From assembly GCA_044226395.1 (NCBI GenBank), contig JBGAHD010000001.1:1178001-1242000 (forward strand): a DNA stretch of 64,000 bases. The letters are read 5' to 3'. The stretch is from JBGAHD01 sp044226395 (GTDB lineage: Bacteria; Pseudomonadota; Gammaproteobacteria; Xanthomonadales; Ahniellaceae). The notes under the pieces are model-generated. The model saw nothing but the letters and a program-made list of their open reading frames with translations. It was not told the DNA's origin and searched no databases. Made by a program: the position numbers and the translations under genes. Every line of letters begins with the position of its first letter. Position 1 is the first letter of the stretch. Positions 27,012 to 35,699 of the stretch are shown here, in pieces.

Positions 27012-27418
27012 GCGGCCACCTGCGCCGACTTGCGCAGCGCCTCGGGAATGCCATCCCAGCCGCTGCGGATTTCGTTGATCAAGCCTTCGACCTCGGTCAG
27101 CAGCGCCGGGTTATTCGAGGCATTGGCCAAGGTCAGGCGACGGGTCATCCAGTCGTACAGACTGTCCAGGCGTTCGGCCAGTTCGCCGCCACGCGCCTGA
27201 TCAAGCGCCATGCGCAGGCCTTCGACGATGGCGATGGCCGCGCCGATCTCGCGCGCCTTCGAGGCCACGTCGCCGCGGCTCAGGCACGATTGCGCCAGCG
27301 CCACGCGCTCGGCGGCGCCGCGCAACATCAAGGAGATCAAGCCATGGGCATCGGCGCTGGCGACGGCGCCGACGTTGTTGGATTCGGCGTATTCCGCCGC
27401 GTAACGATTTCTGATCAT
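27008..27418 (-). CDS. fliS: Flagellin export chaperone FliS
   Basis: The 136-residue protein has FliS features: a YAAEYAESNNV-like start with a conserved Tyr-rich segment, a four-helix pattern, and the DSLYDWMTRRLTLANASNNPALLTEVEGLI C-terminal region. FliS binds the flagellin C terminus and prevents premature polymerisation. It lies 30 bp downstream of fliD and overlaps fliT. Confidence 0.95.
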   Translation of the reverse strand: MIRNRYAAEYAESNNVGAVASADAHGLISLMLRGAAERVALAQSCLSRGDVASKAREIGAAIAIVEGLRMALDQARGGELAERLDSLYDWMTRRLTLANASNNPALLTEVEGLINEIRSGWDGIPEALRKSAQVAA

Positions 27419-27448
27419 AAATAATCCCCTGAATCTAGATGCGATTGC

Positions 27449-28801
27449 TCAAAGCGACGCCAATTGCCGGGTCAGGAAATCGCCGGTGGATCTCATCTTC
27501 GCCACCAGCGAATCCAGCGCGGTGAACTGCGTCTGGTAGCGCTGCGCGACATCGCTCATGCGCCGCTCGAAGGCCGTGCGCTGCTGATCGATGGTGCGCA
27601 GCTGCGCGTCGAGACTGTCCGAGCGCGTGTCGATGCGCCCATCGGTCTTGGTGATCTTTTCGACCGTGGACACGAAACCTGTAGCGAAACCACCGGTGCC
27701 GGTGAACAACTCCTGCACGCCCTGAAAATCGCTGGCGAGCTTGCTGTCGAGCTTGGTCTTGTCGATGGTCAGCGTGCCGTCGGCATTGGTCTTGATGCCG
27801 ATCTCGGTCAGCGCGCGCACCGTGCCGGTGGCGCGCGTGGCGGTCAGCGCGCCACGCAGATCGCTCTGGATCTGACGCGGCAGCGCGTCGCCCGTGAGCG
27901 CCGACGCGGTCTTGGTCGCGGCGTCGTAGCGCGTGGTCGTGTTGATCGAGGCGACCACGATGTTGTAGCCCGTGATGAAACCATCGATCGCCTTCTTCAC
28001 CGCGTCGGTGTCGCGACCGATGGTGAGGGTCTTGGTCTTGCCCACGTCCTTGGCCACGATCTGCAGGGTCACGCCCGCGATCGCGTCGGTGACGGTGTTG
28101 CTGTCGCTGGTGTAGCTAAAGCCGTCGACCACGAAGGCGGCGTCGCGCGCGACCGATTTCTCGGTCAGCACGGTGCTCGTGCCCGGGTCGTACACCAGCT
28201 GTGAAAGATTGCCGTCGCCACCCGATTGGGTGACGCGCAGCGCGTTGTCGGCGCCGGAGGCGCGCGCGGTCAGCACCAGATGCGCGCCGTCGTCGGCGGT
28301 GACGATGGCGGCGTCGACGAAGGTGTTGGCGCTGGCATTGTTGATCGCGTCGCGAATGCCCGCGAGCGACTTGTTGCTGTTGTCGATCGTCAGGTTGAAG
28401 GTCTTGCCGTTCGCCGCGAGCGTCAGCGTGCCCGTGCCCACGGTCGTGCTGCTCGAGGTGAAGCCGGCCGAGGCGAGCTTGTGCGCGCTCGCGGTCTCGG
28501 TCACTTCGATGGAATAGCGACCGGGTACCGAGGTGCCGTCCGCGGTCGCGGTGATCACCGCGGTATCGCTGGAGGCGCTGGTGCGCTTGGCGAAGGCGCC
28601 ATCGGACTTGAGCGCGTTCAACGATGTCGCGAAGTTCGACAAGGCGCCCTTGAGCGTGCCAATCGCCGAGATCTGCGAGCGAACCTTGCTTTCCTTGCCA
28701 TCGAGCAGATTCTGCTGCGGCGCGCGTTCGGCCGCGACCAGATTGTTGACGAGGCCGGCGATGTCCAGCCCGGAACCAATGCCTGCCGCGGTGATCGCCA
28801 T
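27449..28801 (-). CDS. fliD: Flagellar filament cap protein FliD
   Basis: From MAITAAGIGSGLDIAGLV at 28801, preceded by AGGAG, the protein has 450 residues. The FliD N-terminal domain carries the GSGLDI motif, the middle is Thr/Ala/Val-rich variable domain, and the C terminus is a long coiled coil (RIDTRSDSLDAQLRTIDQQ). FliD pentamers cap the filament and promote flagellin folding. The upstream extension lies across the flaG-fliD gap and was excluded. Confidence 0.96.
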   Translation of the reverse strand: MAITAAGIGSGLDIAGLVNNLVAAERAPQQNLLDGKESKVRSQISAIGTLKGALSNFATSLNALKSDGAFAKRTSASSDTAVITATADGTSVPGRYSIEVTETASAHKLASAGFTSSSTTVGTGTLTLAANGKTFNLTIDNSNKSLAGIRDAINNASANTFVDAAIVTADDGAHLVLTARASGADNALRVTQSGGDGNLSQLVYDPGTSTVLTEKSVARDAAFVVDGFSYTSDSNTVTDAIAGVTLQIVAKDVGKTKTLTIGRDTDAVKKAIDGFITGYNIVVASINTTTRYDAATKTASALTGDALPRQIQSDLRGALTATRATGTVRALTEIGIKTNADGTLTIDKTKLDSKLASDFQGVQELFTGTGGFATGFVSTVEKITKTDGRIDTRSDSLDAQLRTIDQQRTAFERRMSDVAQRYQTQFTALDSLVAKMRSTGDFLTRQLASL

Positions 28802-28838
28802 CTCACGCTCCTGTTCTTGCTCGATGTGGCTTACGAAC

Positions 28839-29225
28839 CTAGGCGCGATCCTCGGCCAGGCCCCAACCAAGCTCGGTGATCTGACGCGCCACGCGCAGCA
28901 CCGCCTCGCTGGGAATTTGACGCAGCACTTCGCCCGACTCGTTGTCGATCACGCTGATCACGACCTGGCCCGAGCTGTCGTCCATGCGAAATTGCAGGTC
29001 GCTGCGATGCTGGCTGACATAGGCGTTCATCGCCTCGGCCGCCTGCATGACCTGTTCGCTCGAAGGCTTCTGCACGGCCTGTGCCGGCTCCGGCGTCGTG
29101 GTTCCGACGAGTGCCACGCTGGGCGCGACGCCCGCGCTGGCGCCGGTGGTCGGCGAGGCCCCTTCACCAATGGCGGCGGCGCCGGCATAGCGCAGCGCCA
29201 CGGAATCGATGCGGGTTGTACTCAT
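28839..29225 (-). CDS. flaG: FlaG family protein
   Basis: The 128-residue protein has a low-complexity N-terminal half and a conserved FlaG core: LQFRMDDSSGQVVISVIDNESGEVLRQIPSEAVL. FlaG proteins sit between flagellin and fliD genes in polar flagellates and affect filament length. A hairpin separates it from fliC, so its transcription may be partly attenuated. Confidence 0.92.
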   Translation of the reverse strand: MSTTRIDSVALRYAGAAAIGEGASPTTGASAGVAPSVALVGTTTPEPAQAVQKPSSEQVMQAAEAMNAYVSQHRSDLQFRMDDSSGQVVISVIDNESGEVLRQIPSEAVLRVARQITELGWGLAEDRA

Positions 29226-29240
29226 GTGGCCTCCTTCACC

Positions 29241-29268
29241 ATGAGGCGGGCCTCGCGGCCCGCCTCAT
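29241..29268 (-). terminator. Hairpin between fliC and flaG
   Basis: ATGAGGCGGGCC and GGCCCGCCTCAT form a perfect 12-bp stem with a 4-nt loop, 17 bp past the fliC stop. No T-tract follows on the minus strand. It likely stabilises the fliC mRNA 3' end or reduces read-through into flaG-fliD. Confidence 0.6.
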
Positions 29269-29285
29269 GTTCACTTCACTACTGC

Positions 29286-30425
29286 TTAGCGCAGCAGGCT
29301 CAGCACGTTCTGCGGAACCTGGTTGGCCTGCGACAGCATCGCCACGCCAGCCTGCTGCAGAATCTGACCCTTGGTCAGCATCGCCGTTTCCGCCGCGAAG
29401 TCGGCGTCACGGATACGCGAGCGCGAGGCGGACACGTTTTCGGAGTTGACCTTGAGGTTGGTCACCACCGACTGGAAGCGGTTCTGCACCGCGCCCAGGT
29501 TGCCGCGCGCCTGGTTGACCGAGGTCAGGGCCGCGTCCATCGCCTGCATCGCCGTGTCGGCGCCAGCGGTCGTGGAGATATCCAGCGCGCCGAAGCCCGT
29601 GTTCGAGGCCAGGGCCGTGGTGCCGGCGGTCAGACCCGTCGTCGCCGCGGTCGAGGTGGCGCCCGCGTGGGCGACAACGATGCTCGCGCTCGTCGACACC
29701 AAGGTCACCGTGGTGGCCGTGTCATTGACCGCGTACACGCCGGTCGTATCCGAGACCGAGTTGACCGCGTCGCGAACGCTATCGGCGCGCTCGGTGGCGG
29801 ACGTGTCGGCGGCGATGGCGCCCACCGACGTGCCGTTGATGGTCAGATCGCCCGCGGTGATCGCGGTGAAGGTCGTGGCGGCGGCGCCGGTAACCGTGGC
29901 GCGCGAGTACGTGCCCAGGTTGCCGGCATTGGCGTTGATGATGCTCGAGATCGTGATCGTCTCGCCCTGGTTCGCGCCGACCTGGAAGACCTGGTTGGAG
30001 AACGAACCGTCCAGCAGCTTGACGCCGTTGAACTGGGTCTGCGAGGCGACGCGATTGATTTCGGCCTTCAGCTGCTGCGCTTCGTCGTTGAGCGAGGCGC
30101 GGTCCGAGGCGGTGTTGGTGGCGTTGCGCGACTGCACGGCCAGCTCGCGGATGCGCTGCAGGTTCGAGGTCACCTCGATCAACGCGCCTTCGGCGGTCTG
30201 CGCCAGCGAGATGCCGTCATTGGCGTTGCGCACGGCCTGATCCATGCCGCGGATCTGGCTGGTCATGCGCTCGGAGATCGCCAGACCGGCGGCGTCGTCC
30301 TTGGCGCTGTTGATGCGCAAGCCAGACGACAGACGTTGCAGCGAAACGCTCAACGAACCCTGCGAAGCTTCCAGGTTGCGCTGCGCATTCAGCGACATCA
30401 CATTGGTGGTAATTACTTGTGCCAT
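29286..30425 (-). CDS. fliC: Flagellin FliC
   Basis: The 379-residue flagellin has the conserved D0/D1 N terminus (MAQVITTNVMSLNAQRNL through SGLRINSAKDDAAGLAI) and C terminus (ending ANQVPQNVLSLLR), flanking a Thr/Ala/Ser-rich variable centre. It is the only flagellin gene in the window. A sigma-28 promoter lies about 100-125 bp upstream. In the family the protein is secreted unfolded with FliS and capped by FliD. Confidence 0.98.
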   Translation of the reverse strand: MAQVITTNVMSLNAQRNLEASQGSLSVSLQRLSSGLRINSAKDDAAGLAISERMTSQIRGMDQAVRNANDGISLAQTAEGALIEVTSNLQRIRELAVQSRNATNTASDRASLNDEAQQLKAEINRVASQTQFNGVKLLDGSFSNQVFQVGANQGETITISSIINANAGNLGTYSRATVTGAAATTFTAITAGDLTINGTSVGAIAADTSATERADSVRDAVNSVSDTTGVYAVNDTATTVTLVSTSASIVVAHAGATSTAATTGLTAGTTALASNTGFGALDISTTAGADTAMQAMDAALTSVNQARGNLGAVQNRFQSVVTNLKVNSENVSASRSRIRDADFAAETAMLTKGQILQQAGVAMLSQANQVPQNVLSLLR

Positions 30426-30521
30426 GACTCATCTCCTCATCTGTGGTTGCCCGGCCGGTGTGCCCTGCGCCGGAAGTCGCAGGGTTGTGGCGCCTGGGGC
30501 GCCCGGCCGCTGCTGGTATTC

Positions 30522-30549
30522 ATATCGGCGCGGCACTTGACAAGCTTTA
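30522..30549 (-). promoter_or_regulatory. Sigma-28 promoter of fliC
   Basis: Read on the minus strand, TAAAGCTT is followed by GCCGATAT. The TAAA to GCCGATA spacing is 16 bp, one more than the consensus 15, and the last base differs (T for A). It lies about 97 bp upstream of the fliC ATG, leaving a long leader. Confidence 0.75.
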
Positions 30550-30814
30550 GGGAATCTCTTCGGTGTTTCGCGAACTGCATGAGAGCTTCGCGGCATTCAC
30601 CACACACGAACCCGCTTGCCGGGCGCGCCGCCCAGGATTCGCGTGCGTGAGTCTTATCGTCCGGGCGCGGAAAAAGTTGAGGCGATGAGCGATCGCGCGC
30701 GTTGAATAGCCCGCGCGAGGCGTCCTCGATGCGCGCGGGCGTGCCCGATTGGGGGCTTTTCCACTAGGCTTGCGCGCGGAAGGCGCGACGGGGTCCGCGC
30801 CGGAGGAAAGGGAA

Positions 30815-32173
30815 TTGTCCACGCCACCGCGAAAGCCCATCGTCATCTGGTTCACGCAGTTCGTGTTGATCCTGATCGTGCTGACCTATCTGCTCGGCGC
30901 CATGACCGCGTGGATGGGCTACACGCGAGGCCTTTTCTCGATCGACCAGGCCCAGGGCGGCATCGGCATCGGCGCGGCCGTGGCCACGATCGGCGCGTTG
31001 ATCCTGGTCGCGACGCTTCGCCAGCGCGCGCGGCGCTGGTGGGTGGTGGGCTTTCTCGCCATCGTCTTCATGATTTATCCCTTGACCAACGCAATGGTGA
31101 CGATCGGCGCGTATCCGCCGCCGCCGATCCGAAGCCCCGAGGAACTGCTCGGCGCGGCCATCGCCGAAATGGCGCGCTACCTTGGCCTGCTGCTCAACAT
31201 CGTGTGGCTGTCGCTGGCGCACCGCTCGGCGGCGTATCTGTCGGCGCGCACGCCCGAGGCCCAGGCGGAAGCGTTGAAAGCCGCGACGCCATCACCCACC
31301 ACGCTCACCGATGTCTTGCACGATCCCCAGGCGAAGCCAGAAGACAAAGCCATCGCGTTCGAAAAAGCGCTCGCCGAAATCCGCGCGCCGCTGATGGAAA
31401 AACTCGCCGCGACCGGTCGCCCCGTCGCGCGCATCACGCTCGAGCGCATGACGCAAGATGATGCGCTGGTCAGCAAACTCGGCGGCGCGCCCTATTGGCG
31501 AGCGGACGAAGAACTGCCCCGCGATGCGGAGGGCAAACCCTTGGTCTTCCTCGCCCAGATCAACTTCGCCGAAGTGCCAGCGATTCCGGGCTATCCGCGC
31601 GAAGGCATGTTGCGGTTGTTCATCGCCGACAACGCCACGCACGGCAACGAATACGACACGCCGATCGACGACGAACGCCGACCCGCCAAGGCCACGGGCT
31701 TCCGCGCGCTCTTCGTGCCTGCGCCCCTCGAAGAAGACGCTTCGCGCCTGACGGGCGTCGTGCCCTCGCCCACCGACTACATGCCACACACGCCCTCGCA
31801 GCCCGCGCGCATGCGCTTCGCGCTCGGCGAGGAAGAGATCTCAATCGGCGATGCGCAGTTCATCAAACGCATCGGTGTCGACCCGCTCGAAGTCATTGAA
31901 CAGCACGCGGCACGCATCGGCGTGGACGAGTCAACTCTCGGCTCGAAGCTGTTCGAGTCCGGCGCGGGTCACAAGCTCGGCGGCTATCCCTACTTCACCC
32001 AGACCGATCCGCGAGGCGAGGAAACACGCCTGCGACTGTTCCTGCAACTGGATACCGACGACGACCACGGCCTGATGTGGGGCGACTGCGGCGTGGCCAA
32101 CTTCTTCATTGCCACCGAAGACCTGGCGCGAGCGGATTTCTCGCGGTTGGTCTACAACTGGGACTGTTGCTGA
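30815..32173 (+). CDS. Membrane-anchored DUF1963 (YwqG-like) protein
   Basis: I place the start at TTG (30815), with GGAGG 8-9 bp upstream, giving 452 residues. Four N-terminal hydrophobic segments (about 10-145) are followed by a linker and a large DUF1963/YwqG-like domain with GGAPYWRADEELPRDAEG, FLAQINFAEVP and a terminal GLMWGDCGVANFFI segment. The function of this domain is unknown. The gene runs against the flagellar genes on both sides and looks like an accessory insertion between fliC and flgL. The leading membrane region is less common for this family. Confidence 0.75.
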   Translation: MSTPPRKPIVIWFTQFVLILIVLTYLLGAMTAWMGYTRGLFSIDQAQGGIGIGAAVATIGALILVATLRQRARRWWVVGFLAIVFMIYPLTNAMVTIGAYPPPPIRSPEELLGAAIAEMARYLGLLLNIVWLSLAHRSAAYLSARTPEAQAEALKAATPSPTTLTDVLHDPQAKPEDKAIAFEKALAEIRAPLMEKLAATGRPVARITLERMTQDDALVSKLGGAPYWRADEELPRDAEGKPLVFLAQINFAEVPAIPGYPREGMLRLFIADNATHGNEYDTPIDDERRPAKATGFRALFVPAPLEEDASRLTGVVPSPTDYMPHTPSQPARMRFALGEEEISIGDAQFIKRIGVDPLEVIEQHAARIGVDESTLGSKLFESGAGHKLGGYPYFTQTDPRGEETRLRLFLQLDTDDDHGLMWGDCGVANFFIATEDLARADFSRLVYNWDCC

Positions 32174-32275
32174 GCGGTCGCCACGCATGCCGATGTAGCT
32201 CGCGGTCCTCCGACCTGACTACACGACTGCCAAGCGATTCTTCTTCGCCAATGCCATCAACTCGCGAGCCACGAA

Positions 32276-32533
32276 ATGCGCGTGTTTTGATTTGAATTCG
32301 ACGAAGTCCCTGCCGGCTTGGGCCTCGGTTATGGCTGCGGCATCACGGCAAGGGACGAAGCCGATGCCCACGCGATCCTGCACAAGCACGTTCTTCCCAA
32401 CGAGCACTTCAAAGTGCGTCGCGTGATCATTGATGTCGCCTATGATGATCTGGAAGCGAACCACGTCCGGCCCAACATGGGCATGATGCTGCGACGAGGG
32501 ATCTGGTTCCCTCTTGGGTACTACGTCGATTGA
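32276..32533 (+). pseudogene. Small conserved-looking protein with in-frame TGA after codon 4
   Basis: Reading from ATG at 32276 gives MRVF, then TGA (32288-32290), then FEFDEVPAG and a continuous frame to 32533. The frame contains GLGYGCGITARDEADA, an RRVIIDV segment, HVRPNMG and a terminal RGIWFPLGY. These resemble small hypothetical proteins with a G-C-G-V/I-T-A start and a W-F-P-L-G-Y end. One TGG-to-TGA change would explain the stop. Alternatively translation starts at TTG 32318 and yields 71 residues. Base composition is less GC-rich than its neighbours. Confidence 0.5.
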
Positions 32534-32613
32534 GTCGCTTCCCTATGCAAAGCTACCTTGCCGAAGACGCCAGACATCAACGCCTCTTCCGCGCGAACAC
32601 GCTTGCTGCTTGA

Positions 32614-33813
32614 TCAACCCAACCGATCGAACAACGACAACGAGTTAACCCGCGAATACGCCTGCTGCGCCGCTTCGAGCGCCGTCAGCGCCAATTGCAT
32701 GCGACTGGCGGCTTCGGCGTAATCGAGGTCGCGCAGGTTGGACAGGACGGTGTTGGCTTCGAGCAGGGCGCCGGAGCGTTCGGTGTCGGAGATATCGAGC
32801 GAGGTCAGGCGCGAGCCGACGGCGCCGCGCATGTCGGAGATGTGCGCTTCGCCGCGGCTCAAGTCCTCGAGCACGGCGAAGAAGGCGTTCTGTTGTTCGG
32901 TGCGTTGCAGGGGCGTCGAGGTGGGCGCCTGCACGGCGGCGATGGCGTTCTGGATGGTGGTGAACAGATCCTGGTTCGACGAGGGCGCGACATTGAAGAT
33001 GTCGCCCGTGGCCGGCGCGCCCTGCACGCTGATGCTGATGCCGCGAAAGTTGATCGCCGCGCCGGCGACGTAGGCGCCGCTCGTGACAACCGCATTGCTG
33101 GCGTCGAGCACGTCGTAGTTGCCGCCGTTGAACACCACGCGATACGTGCCGCCATCCCACTGCGCCGGATCGACGAGCGTGGTGCCGGTGAGCGTGCCGG
33201 TGCCGGTGTTGGCGGCATTGGCGCGCGTGCTGAACACGCCATTGCCATTGCGCACGGTCAGGAAGGCAGCGGCGCCGGTGTCAGCGTCCTTGATTGCCAC
33301 GCCCGCCGAGACATCGATGCTGCGTTGAATCTGATCGCCCGCGTAAGTCACGCCACTGGTCGAGAGCGTGAACGGCGGCGTGGCATCCTGCGTGCCGCCG
33401 AACAAATAGCGACCCGTGCCGTCATCGCGATTGCCCAGCGCGACGAGCTGTTCGAGCGATTGCCGCAACTCGACCACGATGGCCTGACGCGAATCCGTGG
33501 TCTGCGCCGATGTATTGGCTTGGATCACCAGTTCGCGAATGCGCGCCAATTGATCACTGACGCTGCCGAGCGTGCCGTCCTCGAGATTCAAGCGATGCCG
33601 CAACGCCTCGCCATTCTTGCCGAAGCGCTCGATCTGCGCCTTGGCCGAATCGAGCGTGGCCGCGGCTTCGGCGCCGGCGGGATCGTCGGCGGCCTGCGAG
33701 AATTTCTTGCCCGTGGTCAGCTGCTGCTGCACGCGCGCCAGTTCGCTCTGGCGATTGAGAATGCCGGCCAGGCCTTGGCCGTACATCATCGCGGTGCTGA
33801 TGCGAATGGTCAT
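32614..33813 (-). CDS. flgL: Flagellar hook-filament junction protein FlgL (HAP3)
   Basis: The 399-residue protein has flagellin-like ends: MTIRISTAMMYGQGLAGI at the N terminus and a DLDYAEAASRMQLALTALEAAQQAYSRV C terminus. It starts with an ATGA overlap on the flgK stop and is the last gene of the flgBCDEFGHIJKL series. FlgL joins hook-associated FlgK to the filament. Its variable central region is Gly/Asn/Thr-rich. Confidence 0.97.
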   Translation of the reverse strand: MTIRISTAMMYGQGLAGILNRQSELARVQQQLTTGKKFSQAADDPAGAEAAATLDSAKAQIERFGKNGEALRHRLNLEDGTLGSVSDQLARIRELVIQANTSAQTTDSRQAIVVELRQSLEQLVALGNRDDGTGRYLFGGTQDATPPFTLSTSGVTYAGDQIQRSIDVSAGVAIKDADTGAAAFLTVRNGNGVFSTRANAANTGTGTLTGTTLVDPAQWDGGTYRVVFNGGNYDVLDASNAVVTSGAYVAGAAINFRGISISVQGAPATGDIFNVAPSSNQDLFTTIQNAIAAVQAPTSTPLQRTEQQNAFFAVLEDLSRGEAHISDMRGAVGSRLTSLDISDTERSGALLEANTVLSNLRDLDYAEAASRMQLALTALEAAQQAYSRVNSLSLFDRLG

Positions 33814-35696
33814 CGCCGCACCGCGCCAAGCAAGGTCTGAAAGATGGTGTCGGCCACGGCGATGATTTGCGCGGCGGCGCTGTAGGACTGCTGGAACTTC
33901 ATCATGTTCGCCGCCTCCTCGTCGAGATTCACGCCCGACGTGCTTTCGCGTTGCGCCTGCAATTGCGTGTCGACCGCGGTCTCGGCGTCCAGCGACAGCG
34001 CGACGCTGCGCGCGGTGCCGCCGATCGAACCGACCAGGGCGGCATTGCCCGCCGAGATCGTCGACGTGCCGCCGACCAAGTTCGCGCGCGCCAACGCCGC
34101 GAGATCGCGGGCGTTGCCGTTGTCGCTCGACGCCGCGCCGCGCGGACCGATGGTGAAGGTATCGCCCGTCAGCGGACTACCTTGAATCGCCATCGACCAG
34201 CCGTTGACCGTGATCGGTCCGCCCGGCGTGTACGGAAACGAACCCGAGCCGTTGATGCTGTAGGTCGTGGCGCTGGTGAATTGAATGCTCACCGGCGTGA
34301 ACAGATTCGGGTCGGCCGGGTTGGTGACGGTGACGCGACCGATCGAGCCATCGCCGAGGTTCGACACCAGCGCGGCGCCGCGCAGCGGATCGGCCGACGC
34401 GATGCGATCGGGATTGGTGATCGCCACGTTCAAACTCGAGGCCGCGAGCGCCAGCGGCTCGACGAGAAAGCTGTCGCCATTGGCCGGCGTGCCGCCGACC
34501 ACGAACTCCACGCCATCGATGACGAAAGGACTGGCGACCGTGCCGGCGCCAGTCATCGTCAATGCCGCGCCAGTGCCGTGATCGAAGGCCGTCCACACGC
34601 CACCGTTGTAGCGCAGTTCGTAATTGGTGCCGGTCAATTGCGACGGATTGGCGATGGTCGCGCCCACCGTGCCCGTGCCGGTATTGCCATTGGCCGAACG
34701 CACCACGGGCGCGGCCTCGGTGAAGAAGTCGCCACCCATCGCGCCAGTAGCATCCATGCCCAAGCGATGCTGCGTGTTGACGCCGCGCGCGAGCGAAATC
34801 GCCAGGCGACCGAGGTTGGCCGCGGCCGGATCGAGCACGTCGCGTCGATAGTCGAGCAGGCCCCCGAGTTCGCCGCCGACGTCGATCTCCGACAACGGCG
34901 TCTTGCCCGAAGGCGTGTCCAGCGCCAAGGTCAGGCGCGAAGGATCATAAGCATCGTTGGCCAAGGACAGATGCATGCTGGTGGTGTTGAGCACCAGGGC
35001 CTGACCATTGGCGGTGAAGACATTGAGCGTGCCATCGGGCTGCGCCAGCGTGCTCACGCCAATGTGGCCGGCGAGCCGGCGCAGCACGACATCGCGCTGA
35101 TCGAGCAGATCGTTCGGCGGCTGACCGGTCGCGGCCTGCTGCATCGCGATTTGTTCATTGAGCTTGGCCAGCGCGTCGGCATCGTCATTGATGGCGGTGA
35201 CCGTGCCGCTGATGCGCGTGCGCAGTTCGTCGCCTTGCGATTCGATCTGGCGCGCCAGTGATTGAAAACGCCCTGCGAGAATATTGCCGCGCGCCAGCAT
35301 CTCCTGCCGCGCCGCGCCCGAGGATGGCGTCGACGCCACGCCTTCGATCGAGGAGAAGAACCCATCGATGGTGCCGCCCAACCCCGTGGCGGTGTCTGAG
35401 AACACGCGATCGAGGCGCGAGGTGAAGTTCGCCAGCGGATTCAAGCGACCGACTTGCGACGCCGAATCGACCAAGCGATTCCCCAAGAACTGATCGACCG
35501 TGCGATCGACACCGATCGCTTGCACGCCACCACCGACATAACCGAAGCCGTAGTACTGCCCGTAGCGCGGACTGAAGTTCACGCGCTGACGCGAATAGCC
35601 CTCGGTATTGGCATTGGCGATGTTGTGCGAAGTCGTGGCGAGCTGACGTTGAAACGCCAGCAGGGCACTACCACCGGTGGCGAGCAAGTCAGGCAT
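33810..35696 (-). CDS. flgK: Flagellar hook-filament junction protein FlgK (HAP1)
   Basis: The 628-residue protein carries the rod/hook N-terminal motif (HNIANANTEGYSRQRV at about 25-40) and a C-terminal motif (NLDEEAANMMKFQQSYSAAAQIIAV). FlgK is the first junction protein at the hook end. It starts 3 bp after the flgJ stop. The central region is Thr/Gly-rich with several NPAD/NPDR-type turns; length is on the long side of normal. Confidence 0.97.
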   Translation of the reverse strand: MPDLLATGGSALLAFQRQLATTSHNIANANTEGYSRQRVNFSPRYGQYYGFGYVGGGVQAIGVDRTVDQFLGNRLVDSASQVGRLNPLANFTSRLDRVFSDTATGLGGTIDGFFSSIEGVASTPSSGAARQEMLARGNILAGRFQSLARQIESQGDELRTRISGTVTAINDDADALAKLNEQIAMQQAATGQPPNDLLDQRDVVLRRLAGHIGVSTLAQPDGTLNVFTANGQALVLNTTSMHLSLANDAYDPSRLTLALDTPSGKTPLSEIDVGGELGGLLDYRRDVLDPAAANLGRLAISLARGVNTQHRLGMDATGAMGGDFFTEAAPVVRSANGNTGTGTVGATIANPSQLTGTNYELRYNGGVWTAFDHGTGAALTMTGAGTVASPFVIDGVEFVVGGTPANGDSFLVEPLALAASSLNVAITNPDRIASADPLRGAALVSNLGDGSIGRVTVTNPADPNLFTPVSIQFTSATTYSINGSGSFPYTPGGPITVNGWSMAIQGSPLTGDTFTIGPRGAASSDNGNARDLAALARANLVGGTSTISAGNAALVGSIGGTARSVALSLDAETAVDTQLQAQRESTSGVNLDEEAANMMKFQQSYSAAAQIIAVADTIFQTLLGAVRR

Positions 35697-35699
35697 GGC

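Noticed and set aside
32219..32464. 81-codon minus-strand frame
   Set aside because: It overlaps the plus-strand frame ending in WFPLGY, which resembles real small proteins better.
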